Shown here in pieces: positions 22,917 through 31,129 of a stretch of 33,260 nt of DNA. Origin of the DNA: Planctomycetota bacterium (lineage in GTDB: Bacteria; Planctomycetota; Brocadiia; JAADGH01); NCBI GenBank assembly GCA_013152475.1, contig JAADGH010000074.1, positions 1 to 33,260 of the forward strand, read 5' to 3'. The position numbers were made by a program, and so were the translations under genes. Each line of letters begins with the position of its first letter. Position 1 is the first letter of the stretch. The notes under the pieces were generated by a model, which ran no database searches, was not told the DNA's origin, and saw only the letters and a list, made by a program, of their open reading frames with translations.

Positions 22917-25286
22917 ATGCCCGAGCGTCGCAAGCGATTCTTTACGGTCACCTACGCGCACCGGACGATGAAACCACGCGCCCTCGACATCAAGCTTCTG
23001 ATCCTCGTGATTGCCATTCTGAGCGGGGGGATGGGGCTTCTTACCTACGTGAACATCCTGCGCCACGAACAGGATCTCATGACGGGTGTTCGCACACGGA
23101 TCGAGACGGTGGCGGACTCCCTGCGCGCGGGGATCAGCAGCATCATGCGCACGGGCGACGTCTGCCGCGCCCGGGACTACGTGCGGGACCTCCGTTCCGT
23201 GGAGGGCATCGCCGACCTCAAAATTTACAACGCACGCGGCGGGGAGGCCTACCGGTATCCGGCATCGGTCTCTGCGCTGGCGGCAGCGGATCAAAACGTA
23301 ACCGCCGTGCTCGAATCGGGGAGGCCGGTGACGATTGACATGGCGGACGGGAAGGCGACGGCCATCACGGCGCCCCTCCTGAACGAGCCGGCGTGCCACC
23401 GCTGCCATGGGGCGGACCGCAAGATGCGCGGGGCTTTTTCGATCGCCTTCCGCATTCGCGAGCAGGAAGAGGCGACCCCCCCTGTCCGCGCCGAGCTGAT
23501 GCGCCGGTCGCTTGGCCTGCTCAGCGATACGATTCTGTGCTTCTACGAGAGCCTGATGCTGTCGGACCTCGCCCCCGTGTCCAAGGACTTCATCCGCTCC
23601 CTCATGCTGGTGCCCGGCATCGAGCGGGTTACGGTCTACGATGCCGAGGGCAAGCCGAAGTTCAGCACCTTTTCCGGTCGCACCCTCCCCGCCCTGCGCG
23701 CAAAGGAGCGCGAGGAGCTTCTGGGCTTGGGACGCTCGCTCGCCTACGGGATCGACAAGCCGAATGCGCGGCAGCTTACCTATCTGCAGCCGATAACGAA
23801 CAAACAGCGCTGCCAGGCCTGCCATGACAAGGCCGTCGAGCATCTGGGCGTGATGGCCCTGACGATGAACGCATCGGGCCTATCGAGCGCCCATGCCGCA
23901 GGAAATTTTCAGAACGTCCTGGCCGATACCATGGTCGCGCTCGTCACGCGCTGCCTCCAGGAGGTGATGAAGGTGGCGGGGATTGCACCAGTGCGCACGT
24001 TCGCCCAGCAGTTCCACTCCCTGCCGGAGGTCACGGATCTAAAGATATTCGGGCCGAAGGGCCACGAGGTCTTTCCCGAGAAGATGTTCGTCGAGGAGAA
24101 GGTCCAAAAGGTGTTCGCCACCGGCCGCCCGCGAGAGGCCATCGAAGAGAACAACGAGCATTTCTACCTGACACTGCTCAAGCCGATCTTCAACGGTAAC
24201 GAGTGTCGGCGGTGCCATGGAAACGCGGACCGCGTGCGCGCGGTCATCGCGGTGTCGGTGTCTCTGGACCAGGTGCGGGAGCGGATCACGCGGGGGAAGA
24301 TGTTTTCGGTCCTGGCGGCATCGGGGACAATGCTGTTAGTGTGCATCCTGATCGTTGGGTTTATCGAGGTGGTAATCGTCCGGCCGATTCGCCGGATCGG
24401 CGAGGTGGCGGACCGCGTGGGTGCGGGAAACCTGAATCTGCGCGCCGACGACCGGAAGCAGGATGAGTTCGGGCGGCTGGCTCGGCGGATGAACTCCATG
24501 ATCGAGGGGCTGACGGAGAAGCAGCGCATCGAGCAGGCCCTGCGGATCGCCCGTGACATACAGCGCTCCCACCTGCCGAAGCGGAACCCGGAGTTACCCG
24601 GCCTGGACGTGGCGGGATGGAGCCTGCCGGCGGAGGAGACGGGGGGCGACTACTACGACTTCCTTGCCACGGAGGATGGCAAGCTCCTGGTGGTCCTGGC
24701 GGATGTGGCGAGCCACGGCATCGGGCCGGCGCTCATCATGTCGCAGACGCGCGCGCTTGTTCGCGCGGCGCTCCTCACGGTGAAGGACATCTCGCGGGCC
24801 TTGTGTATCGTCAATTCGCAGTTGTGTGCGGACCTCATCCACGGCCGGTTTGTGACCCTGTTCATTGCCGAGATCGATCCGGAGACGAGGCTGCTGCGGT
24901 ACGTCAGTGCGGGGCATAATCCACCGATGGTCCTGAACCGCGAGGCGAATCGCACGGTGGACCTGAACACCACCGGAGTGCCGCTGGGCATCGATCCGCA
25001 AGCGAAGTTTGAGGCCGGCCCCACCGTGCAGCTCCATGCGGGGGACGTGATCCTCCTGGCCACCGACGGCGCATCGGAGATGCCGAATGGCCGTGGGGAG
25101 CGCTTCGGGCGGGACAGCCTTCGCGAGCAGGTGTTCCTGCACTCGGAGGAGCCGGCGCAGGAGATCGTCGAGGCCGTCAGCGCGGCGCTCAAGGCATTCC
25201 GCGATGGCGCGGAGCAACGGGATGATCTGACAATGGTGGTCATCCGGGTAACCGAGACGTCAGGCGATCAGGTGAGGTCTCTCTGA
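22917..25286 (+). CDS. Membrane SpoIIE-type Ser/Thr phosphatase with three c-type heme-binding sensor units
   Basis: The protein is about 789 aa from the ATG at 22917; ATG 22968 is an alternative, and neither has a good ribosome site. TM1 is at about 26-46 and TM2 at about 463-488. Between them lie three similar units of about 125 residues, each with a helical lead, a short PAS-like core (ADLKIYNARGGEAY, RVTVYDAEGKPKF, DLKIFGPKGHEVF), a return strand and one heme motif: ACHRCHG (C160), RCQACHD (C299), ECRRCHG (C430). A HAMP domain (about 488-537) and a PP2C/SpoIIE phosphatase (about 552-782: GGDYYDF, LADVASHGIGPAL, RYVSAGHNPP, LLATDGASE, QRDDLTMVVI) follow. Three covalent hemes outside the membrane could sense redox state or a gas and set phosphatase output on an anti-sigma antagonist, none of which is in the window. 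The 3' end overlaps the convergent kinase gene by 19 bp. Confidence 0.9.
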   Translation: MPERRKRFFTVTYAHRTMKPRALDIKLLILVIAILSGGMGLLTYVNILRHEQDLMTGVRTRIETVADSLRAGISSIMRTGDVCRARDYVRDLRSVEGIADLKIYNARGGEAYRYPASVSALAAADQNVTAVLESGRPVTIDMADGKATAITAPLLNEPACHRCHGADRKMRGAFSIAFRIREQEEATPPVRAELMRRSLGLLSDTILCFYESLMLSDLAPVSKDFIRSLMLVPGIERVTVYDAEGKPKFSTFSGRTLPALRAKEREELLGLGRSLAYGIDKPNARQLTYLQPITNKQRCQACHDKAVEHLGVMALTMNASGLSSAHAAGNFQNVLADTMVALVTRCLQEVMKVAGIAPVRTFAQQFHSLPEVTDLKIFGPKGHEVFPEKMFVEEKVQKVFATGRPREAIEENNEHFYLTLLKPIFNGNECRRCHGNADRVRAVIAVSVSLDQVRERITRGKMFSVLAASGTMLLVCILIVGFIEVVIVRPIRRIGEVADRVGAGNLNLRADDRKQDEFGRLARRMNSMIEGLTEKQRIEQALRIARDIQRSHLPKRNPELPGLDVAGWSLPAEETGGDYYDFLATEDGKLLVVLADVASHGIGPALIMSQTRALVRAALLTVKDISRALCIVNSQLCADLIHGRFVTLFIAEIDPETRLLRYVSAGHNPPMVLNREANRTVDLNTTGVPLGIDPQAKFEAGPTVQLHAGDVILLATDGASEMPNGRGERFGRDSLREQVFLHSEEPAQEIVEAVSAALKAFRDGAEQRDDLTMVVIRVTETSGDQVRSL

Positions 25287-27841
25287 GGCCCCGGTCCCGA
25301 GGGATTGAACGCCTCGGCGATGGCCAACTGCACGTCCTCGAAGGTGAAGGGCTTCGTCAGTACGTAGTCAACGGCGGACATCTGCACGTCGTCGGAGTCC
25401 AACTGCACGCCCCATCCCGTCACCAGGACCACGCGGCTTTTCGGGGCGATGCTCTTGATCGCCCGGGCGACCTCCCAGCCGGACATGCCCGGCATGCCGA
25501 GATCGGTGAACACGACGTCAAAGGACTCTTCCTCCATGAGTCTGATCCCCTCCTCGCCGCTGGCGGCAGCGGCGACGGAGTGCTTTGCGTCGCGCAGGAT
25601 ATCGCACAGGGCCCCACAAACGCGGACGTCGTCATCAATCACGAGTGTGTGGAGGCTTTTTGCGGGCGGCGCGGCGGTGGCGACTTTGAGGGTTGGGGGT
25701 TGGCTGGCCATGATGGGGAACTCCGCTGTGAACGTCGTCCCCTTGCCGGGCTGGCTGTCGACGGAAACGCGCCCGCCATGCCGGGTGATGATGCCGTAGG
25801 ACACGCTCATGCCGAGTCCATTTCCCTGTCCACCCTTGGTGGTGAAGAGGGGGTCGAAGACCTTTTTCTGGACCTCGGGGGTCATTCCCACGCCGTTGTC
25901 GGCGATCTTGACATAGGCCATATTGTCGCGGTGGCCCGTTTCGATCCGAATCTTCCCCCCTTCGGGCAGGGCGTCTACGGCGTTCAGGATGATATTCGTG
26001 AAGGCCTCGCGCAGTTCGGCTTCGTCCCCCTGCACGACGCCCGTGGTCCCGTATTGCTCATCGACCTCGATCTTGATGCCCTGCCGCTGTGCCTGGTCAA
26101 GCCACCGGGTGCTGGTGATGGCGACGACATCCTCCAGGAGATCGTTCAGGGAAACATCGACGAAGTACCGGTCCGTCCGGAGCCGCGTCATGTCCTGGAT
26201 TCGCCGTACGATCTGCGCGCCGTCGCGGGCGCTCTTTTCAATGATGCTGAGGGCGCGGTCATCATCGGGGTCCCGGGTCTTTCGGCGCATGCGTTCGGCG
26301 TATCCCAGGATGGCGGCGATGATGTTGTTGAAGTCGTGGGCCACACCGCCGGCCAACTCGCCCAGGGCGCGCATACGCTCCGACCGGAGGAGCTGGTCCT
26401 GGAGCTGCTTCCGCTCGGAAATGTCGCCGATGAAGAGCTGAATCACCTCCCGTTGGCCCAGGCCCGTCAGGCTGGCGCTGATCCGAACCGAGATCACGGC
26501 GCCGTCCTTCCGCCGGAGCAGGCAATCGTCCAGGCTCCCCCTCCCGATCTCGCGGGTGTGGAGGATGAGCGCGCCCATTGCCTCGTGGTGGGAATTGGGC
26601 GACAGGTCCGAGACGCTCATGTCAAGCAGCTCCTCGCGTTTGAAGCCGCTCAGGCGCACCGCCTCATGATTGACCTTCAGGATTCGCCCGTTTTCGACGG
26701 AAAAGACCACGATGGCGTCGTTCGCATTCTCGAACAACGTGCTGAGCTCGTCGCGCGTCTCCTTGAGCGTCTCGTAGGCCATCTCAAGGTCCTGGTAGAG
26801 CCGCGCCTTCTCCAGGGAGATGGCCGCGTTGTTCGCCAGGGTGACCAGAAGCTTCAGGTCCTCGTCGGAAAAGGGCGTCGCCTTCTCGGCCTTGTTCATA
26901 TTGACGACGCCAAGGATGCGGTCATCGATCTTGATGGGCGCGCAGACCGCCGAGCCGATGCCCGGCTTCGATTTCAAATGTTTGAACCGCTCGTCCGCAT
27001 CGAGACCGCCGATCAGGAGGACGGCCTCTCCCTTCTGCGCCACCCACCCGGCAATGCCCTCTCCCATCTTTACACTTTGCTTCTGAACGACATCGGATTC
27101 GATGCCGACGCTGGCCTCGATGCGCAGCTCGTGTGTCTCCGGGTCGACGAGCATCAGCGACCCGCTGTCGGCCGCCAGTATCTCCAGCGCGGCCGACATG
27201 ATGTGCTTCTGCAGCTTCTTCACGTCGAGGGAGGAGACCATGCGCTGGCTCACATCGAACAACGCCACGAGGCGCTCGGCCACGCGCAGGGACGTCGCCG
27301 TCTGGACGCGGGCCTCGCGCTCGCGCCGCGCCTCCTCGGCCAGGTAGCCGATGAACATGGCCGTGATGAAGAAGAAGACCGTGCGAATGGCAAACTCGCT
27401 CGACCAGATGGCGACCCCCGTCCGGTTCATCGCCGTCAGAACGGCGTAGATGCTTGCGGCAAGGACGCACGTGGCCCCCGCCGCCGTTGCGCTCTTGGCA
27501 AGCGCCGAGACGAAGATGGCAAGGAAGTAGACGAGATAGAGTTCTTTCCCCCCTTCCGGCATGGAGAGGATGAAGAGCGTCACCGCAGCCGTGTCCAGGA
27601 CGAAAAGCAGATAGGACATCTGCTTCAACTCGAACTTGCCCGGCGGCCGGAACGCAAGGTATATGTTGCTGATGAAGAGAAAGGCGAGAACGCCGACAAT
27701 GACCGCGCCGCCCGTGGGTGCGGTCTTGCCGGCGAAAAACGTCATGGCGCATAGGACGGCGAACAGCACGAACCGCGCCACCACCACGAACCGCTTCTTC
27801 GATTTGATGAAGATCGCGTCGCCGAGAACGTTTGGGCTCAT
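25268..27841 (-). CDS. Hybrid histidine kinase (membrane-GAF-PAS-HisKA-HATPase-REC)
   Basis: The protein is 857 aa from the ATG at 27841; a TTG extension to 27895 is unlikely because it runs into the upstream gene. Residues 17-170 hold five or six membrane segments with little outside loop. A GAF domain (about 190-335: LAADSGSLMLVDPETHELRI, MGEGIAGWVA) and a PAS domain (about 355-475: LFENANDAIVVFSVENGRIL, IGDISERKQL) follow. H492 is the phospho-histidine (LGELAGGVAHDFNNII). The ATPase shows NIILNAVDALPEGG, DNGVGM, FDPLFTTK and GNGLGMSVSYGI. A C-terminal receiver (about 727-850) has LVIDDD, FTDLGMPGMSG and LTKPF. Phosphate would pass to the internal receiver; no Hpt or output partner is nearby. 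It lies 26 nt after the acyl-CoA dehydrogenase gene. Confidence 0.9.
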   Translation of the reverse strand: MSPNVLGDAIFIKSKKRFVVVARFVLFAVLCAMTFFAGKTAPTGGAVIVGVLAFLFISNIYLAFRPPGKFELKQMSYLLFVLDTAAVTLFILSMPEGGKELYLVYFLAIFVSALAKSATAAGATCVLAASIYAVLTAMNRTGVAIWSSEFAIRTVFFFITAMFIGYLAEEARREREARVQTATSLRVAERLVALFDVSQRMVSSLDVKKLQKHIMSAALEILAADSGSLMLVDPETHELRIEASVGIESDVVQKQSVKMGEGIAGWVAQKGEAVLLIGGLDADERFKHLKSKPGIGSAVCAPIKIDDRILGVVNMNKAEKATPFSDEDLKLLVTLANNAAISLEKARLYQDLEMAYETLKETRDELSTLFENANDAIVVFSVENGRILKVNHEAVRLSGFKREELLDMSVSDLSPNSHHEAMGALILHTREIGRGSLDDCLLRRKDGAVISVRISASLTGLGQREVIQLFIGDISERKQLQDQLLRSERMRALGELAGGVAHDFNNIIAAILGYAERMRRKTRDPDDDRALSIIEKSARDGAQIVRRIQDMTRLRTDRYFVDVSLNDLLEDVVAITSTRWLDQAQRQGIKIEVDEQYGTTGVVQGDEAELREAFTNIILNAVDALPEGGKIRIETGHRDNMAYVKIADNGVGMTPEVQKKVFDPLFTTKGGQGNGLGMSVSYGIITRHGGRVSVDSQPGKGTTFTAEFPIMASQPPTLKVATAAPPAKSLHTLVIDDDVRVCGALCDILRDAKHSVAAAASGEEGIRLMEEESFDVVFTDLGMPGMSGWEVARAIKSIAPKSRVVLVTGWGVQLDSDDVQMSAVDYVLTKPFTFEDVQLAIAEAFNPSGPGPQRDLT

Positions 27842-27866
27842 CGGGTGTTTCGTTGTCCTATGGTTT

Positions 27867-29603
27867 TCAGGAGACCTCCCTCGGAGGCCCGACAATCGCG
27901 CCGAAGTCCTTCAAAGAAGAACGATCTCCGGTGCGAATCTGATCGTGGTACATCTTTGCGCGCGGCAAGAGCTGCCCGATGAAGCGTTTTGCGATGATGG
28001 CCTTCCGCTTCGAGCGCTCCGCCGCCTGGAGAAACAGGTATCCGATCATGATGTCCGTGGCCATATCCACCAATTTGCGCGCGCACAGGTCGGTATACTC
28101 CAGCCCCCCCGCCTTGGCGCGCTCCGCCGCCGATGCCAGCCATTTCCGAGCGCGCTCCAGCTTCCCGGCCAGGCCGCCCAGAGGACGTTCGTACTTTTTC
28201 TCGCCCAGCTCGGCGAAGCGTTTTTCGGCCACCCCGCTCACCACGCCACCCACGGCGGCCACCACCTGAAGCTGGCTCGTTCCCTCGTAGATGTTCGTGA
28301 TCCGGGCGTCGCGGAAGTGGCGCTCCACGGGATAGTCGCGCATGTATCCGCTGCCGCCCAGCACCTGGATCGCGTCGGAGGCGACCTTGTTGCACATCTC
28401 CGTGCTGTAGTATTTCGCCATGGGTGTCAGCAGCGACGCGAGACGTTTCGTGGTCCGCAGAGAGCTCTTCAGGGCCTTCCTCTCCGCCGCGTCGGTCACC
28501 CGGCCCGACTCGTTGCGCCGGTGCATGCCGATCTCCAGGTCCACCACCCGCGAGCCTTCGTACGTCAGGGTCCGGGCCGCCTCGATGGTCACGCGCATTT
28601 CGGTGAGCAGGTCGGCCACGGCGGGAATCCGCTCGATCCGTTTGCCGAACTGCCGGCGGGTGTGGGCATAGGCCCGGGCCTCATTGAAGGCTGCCTGGGC
28701 GATTCCAAGGGCCTGGGCCGCGATGCCGATGCGCGCTCCGTTCATCAGGGCCATGCCGTAGATGAGGCCCCGCTGGCGCTCGCCCACGATCCGCGCCGGT
28801 GCGTCGTTGAACTGCAGTTCGCACGTCGGTGAGCCGTGGATGCCCAGCTTGTCCTCCAGCCGGCGCACCCGTACCTTGTCGCTGCGCTCACAGAGGAAGA
28901 TGCTCAGCCCCATGCCTCCCTCGCGGTCCGGTTCGGACCGGGCAAGGACGAGGAGGACCTCCCCGCAGCCGTTTGTGATAAAGCGCTTTACGCCGTTCAG
29001 CAGCCAGATGCCGTTGCCCGTCTCCGTGGCCTTCAGTTTGACGTTCTGCAGATCGCTGCCGGCGTCGGGTTCGGTAAGGGCCATGGCGCCGGTTATCTTG
29101 CCGGTGCAGAAGCGGGGCAGATACTTCTCTTTGAGATCGTCGGCGGCGAAGGCGTTCACCGTCTCAGCAATGCCCTGGAGGCCGAAGATATTCATCAGGC
29201 TCGCATCGGCCCGCGAGACCATCTCAATGGCCATGGTGTAGATCACGTTCGGGAAGTTAAGGCCGCCGTATTGGCGCGGGAGCGTGAATCCCATCAGGTC
29301 GGCCTTGGAGAGCATTTCGAGGGACTCGGCGATGCCCTTGGCATAGGTCACGCGACCGTTCTCCAGCACGTTCCCCTCGCGATCGACCGACTGGGCCCGT
29401 GGCGCGATGAAATCGCCTGCCAACTCCCCCACTATGGACAGGACCCGCTCGTAGCTGTCGACGGCGTCGGCGACGCTCTCCGGGGTGTAGGGATACTCCA
29501 CATTCTGAGACATGCCGTCCTCGTAGTATCCCACGATTTCGGTCAGGTCCATGCTATGGAGGTGAAATCGTATATCTTCATTGTCCTTGTAGAAATTCGC
29601 CAT
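27867..29603 (-). CDS. Acyl-CoA dehydrogenase
   Basis: The protein is 578 aa, longer than the usual 380-400 aa because of an N-terminal stretch and a roughly 130-residue C-terminal extension, as in the long acyl-CoA dehydrogenases. Family signatures are clear: GAMALTEPDAGSDLQN (173-188), the FAD/ETF-side RRQFGKRI (316-323), IQVLGGSGYMRDYPVER (412-428) and the catalytic-base region NIYEGTSQLQ with E440. It oxidises acyl-CoA to enoyl-CoA and hands electrons to ETF in the cytoplasm. The start ATG has only a weak ribosome site (GGAAC). It is cotranscribed with the hybrid kinase from a good promoter. The chain length it prefers cannot be read from the sequence. Confidence 0.92.
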   Translation of the reverse strand: MANFYKDNEDIRFHLHSMDLTEIVGYYEDGMSQNVEYPYTPESVADAVDSYERVLSIVGELAGDFIAPRAQSVDREGNVLENGRVTYAKGIAESLEMLSKADLMGFTLPRQYGGLNFPNVIYTMAIEMVSRADASLMNIFGLQGIAETVNAFAADDLKEKYLPRFCTGKITGAMALTEPDAGSDLQNVKLKATETGNGIWLLNGVKRFITNGCGEVLLVLARSEPDREGGMGLSIFLCERSDKVRVRRLEDKLGIHGSPTCELQFNDAPARIVGERQRGLIYGMALMNGARIGIAAQALGIAQAAFNEARAYAHTRRQFGKRIERIPAVADLLTEMRVTIEAARTLTYEGSRVVDLEIGMHRRNESGRVTDAAERKALKSSLRTTKRLASLLTPMAKYYSTEMCNKVASDAIQVLGGSGYMRDYPVERHFRDARITNIYEGTSQLQVVAAVGGVVSGVAEKRFAELGEKKYERPLGGLAGKLERARKWLASAAERAKAGGLEYTDLCARKLVDMATDIMIGYLFLQAAERSKRKAIIAKRFIGQLLPRAKMYHDQIRTGDRSSLKDFGAIVGPPREVS

Positions 29604-29662
29604 GCGGTACGTTCCAATTCGATCAAGGAGGAAACCGTGCTGTTGCCCGGGCAGTGCGGCTA

Positions 29663-29691
29663 ATCATAGCAGCGCTCCGAGTCTATTTCAA
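29663..29691 (-). promoter_or_regulatory. Promoter of the acyl-CoA dehydrogenase / hybrid kinase unit
   Basis: Minus strand: TTGAAA (29691-29686), 17-nt spacer, TATGAT (29668-29663). The -10 matches 5 of 6. It lies 60 nt upstream of the ATG at 29603. Between here and 29890 nothing else convincing was found; short frames there have no ribosome sites. Confidence 0.6.
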
Positions 29692-29890
29692 GCCCTTTTC
29701 GGGCCGCGGGCGGCAAGTATGACTTGCGCGCCTCAATGAAGGGGGTTCACACCGGCGGTATAACGTTACCATTCAAGTCAGGCCCTTTCCGGCATGAACG
29801 AGAATCGCGCCGCAGAACTCACCACCCCGAATTCATGCGCCACAGGGCCTATCGCGGCCATTTACAAAAAAGCGACATTCATGCTTCGTT

Positions 29891-29907
29891 TTGGCACACT
29901 GCTTGCG
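29891..29907 (+). promoter_or_regulatory. Sigma-54 (-24/-12) promoter
   Basis: The 17-mer TTGGCACACTGCTTGCG carries the GG at 29893-29894 and the GC at 29905-29906, exactly 12 nt apart, with TGGCAC and TTGC both perfect. The predicted RNA start is the A at about 29918. No sigma-54 activator gene is visible in the window. Confidence 0.7.
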
Positions 29908-29917
29908 TGCAATTCAG

Positions 29918-30114
29918 AACATAAGGGGCGGCGGGGCAGGAAAAAGGTTCAGGTTTCGGGAAAATCCCCTCTTTCCATTGCGGCGGTGAATCCCCCCAAT
30001 TCACGGCTGTTGGCACTTGGCAACGGGCTATGCAACTCGGGATTAGAGGGGATTTTTCCTGTACCTGAATCGAGGGCGCGCAGGCGTGACCCCCTGCTGC
30101 GCCCTCGGTTTTTT
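29918..30114 (+). ncRNA. Candidate structured small RNA (sigma-54 promoter, intrinsic terminator)
   Basis: No convincing reading frame lies here, yet the segment is bounded by a -24/-12 promoter and an intrinsic terminator on the same strand. Positions 29946-29972 pair with 30045-30071 over 27 positions with only two mismatches (C-U and U-U) and three wobbles. Inside, a GTGAAT/ATTCAC hairpin (29986-29991 with 29999-30004) exposes a CCCCCCA loop, and TTGC (29978-29981) can pair with GCAA (30032-30035). The 5' end is G-rich (GGGGCGGCGGGGCAGG, 29925-29940) and could pair with the C loop. The downstream gene is on the other strand, so this is not a leader. No known RNA family was recognised; 6S RNA, also a long irregular hairpin, is an alternative. 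Confidence 0.6.
30071..30114 (+). terminator. Intrinsic terminator of the candidate small RNA
   Basis: CGAGGGCGC (30071-30079) pairs with GCGCCCTCG (30099-30107). GCAGG (30080-30084) with CCTGC (30093-30097) extends the stem past one bulged T. GTTTTTT follows (30108-30114). The T-run is on the plus strand only, so it does not serve the minus-strand gene ending at 30122. Confidence 0.85.
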
Positions 30115-30121
30115 CGGTTCG

Positions 30122-30901
30122 CTACATCGCGAAGATCTTGTCCAGCGCCTCGCTCATGTCATACGGCATCTTCTTCGGGTTGTCTTTGTACGGCGGCAGT
30201 TCGACCGTGATGTAGTCCTTATATCTGATCTTCCGCAGCGCCTTCATCACCTCCGGCCACGGCACGTCGCCCTGCAGCAGGTGCACGAACTGCTTCGGCC
30301 CCACCTGGAAGTCCTTCACGTGGATCTTCTTGATCCGCTTCCCGAGGCTCAGTATCCATTGCTGCGGGTAGCCATAGAGCAGGATGTTCCCCACATCGAA
30401 ATACGCCTGCACCCACTTTGTTTTGAACTGATCGACGAATTTTTTCATCTCGATCGGGCTTAGGAGAAATTTGTTCCAAACATTCTCAATCGCAATCACG
30501 ATTTTCTGCTTCTTCGCCCGAGGCAGCAGCTTGCGAATCGACTTCGCCGCCTCCTTTATCGCATATTCATACGTTGTCTCATCGTTCACGACGCCCGGCA
30601 CCAGCAGCACCGTAGCCGCGCCGGCGACCGCCGCCACGTCGATGGCGTGCCTGATCCCGTCGATCCCCCCCTGCCGCGTCTTTTTGTTCGGACTCGACAG
30701 CGGCTTTTGCCAGTGGATTCCGCCCATGACGCTGTGGATCTCCAGGCCCACGGCGTCGGCGATCGCCTTCGCCTGCTCCGCTTCCTCGATCGTGGGGAAG
30801 GTTGGGATCTCGACGCCGTCATAGCCGGCGTCCTTCGCCAGCTTCATCTTCTCCTCCACCGACTTCCCCGGCACGCACCCCAGGCAAATTCCCTTCTTCA
30901 T
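30122..30901 (-). CDS. Sugar phosphate isomerase/epimerase (TIM barrel)
   Basis: The protein is 259 aa of the xylose-isomerase-like TIM-barrel family. It opens with MKKGICLGCVPG and AKDAGYDGVEIP. The metal-ligand positions are visible as Glu in VIAIENVWN, Asp in AYFDVGNILLYGYP, His in IHVKDF and Glu in TVELPPY. The FDVGN plus YGYPQQWI segment is usual in L-xylulose/L-ribulose 5-phosphate 3-epimerase-like members, but the natural substrate is open. It is a second, divergent relative of the 20666-21508 product. The ATG has AGGAG seven bases upstream. A promoter of its own lies 60-90 nt above it. Confidence 0.85.
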   Translation of the reverse strand: MKKGICLGCVPGKSVEEKMKLAKDAGYDGVEIPTFPTIEEAEQAKAIADAVGLEIHSVMGGIHWQKPLSSPNKKTRQGGIDGIRHAIDVAAVAGAATVLLVPGVVNDETTYEYAIKEAAKSIRKLLPRAKKQKIVIAIENVWNKFLLSPIEMKKFVDQFKTKWVQAYFDVGNILLYGYPQQWILSLGKRIKKIHVKDFQVGPKQFVHLLQGDVPWPEVMKALRKIRYKDYITVELPPYKDNPKKMPYDMSEALDKIFAM

Positions 30902-30963
30902 TTTCCAACTCCTGTTTTTGAAAACAACTGTTTCGCGAATCTCCAGCCCAAATGCGGCAAGGC

Positions 30964-30992
30964 AGGATAGGTCTTTGGGGGGACCAACTCAA
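30964..30992 (-). promoter_or_regulatory. Promoter of the 30122-30901 epimerase gene
   Basis: Minus strand: TTGAGT (30992-30987), 17-nt spacer, TATCCT (30969-30964), about 60 nt upstream of the ATG. Confidence 0.45.
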
Positions 30993-31129
30993 GGGAAATC
31001 CGTGGAAAATCTCAGCGCATTTTGCCACGCTCTCGCCGGTCACTCCTCTCCCATGTACGCTTCCCCTTCTCGCGCAATGCGGTTTGACAGGTTCGGTGAG
31101 TTCATCCCGATCCCTTCCCGCCGGGTTCA

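Noticed and set aside
25580..27754. A 724-codon open frame on the plus strand opposite the hybrid kinase gene
   Set aside because: It mirrors the kinase codons, has no recognisable domain and no ribosome site. Long antisense frames are expected at this GC content. The same holds for the frames at 18316-20061 (minus), 16227-17771 (minus) and 31175-32872 (plus).
30014..30030. TTGGCAC within the candidate small RNA as another -24 element
   Set aside because: No GC dinucleotide occurs at the required -12 spacing.
29794..30210. 138-codon plus-strand frame through the small-RNA region
   Set aside because: It reads through the intrinsic terminator, has no ribosome site or domain, and its start lies above the sigma-54 promoter.
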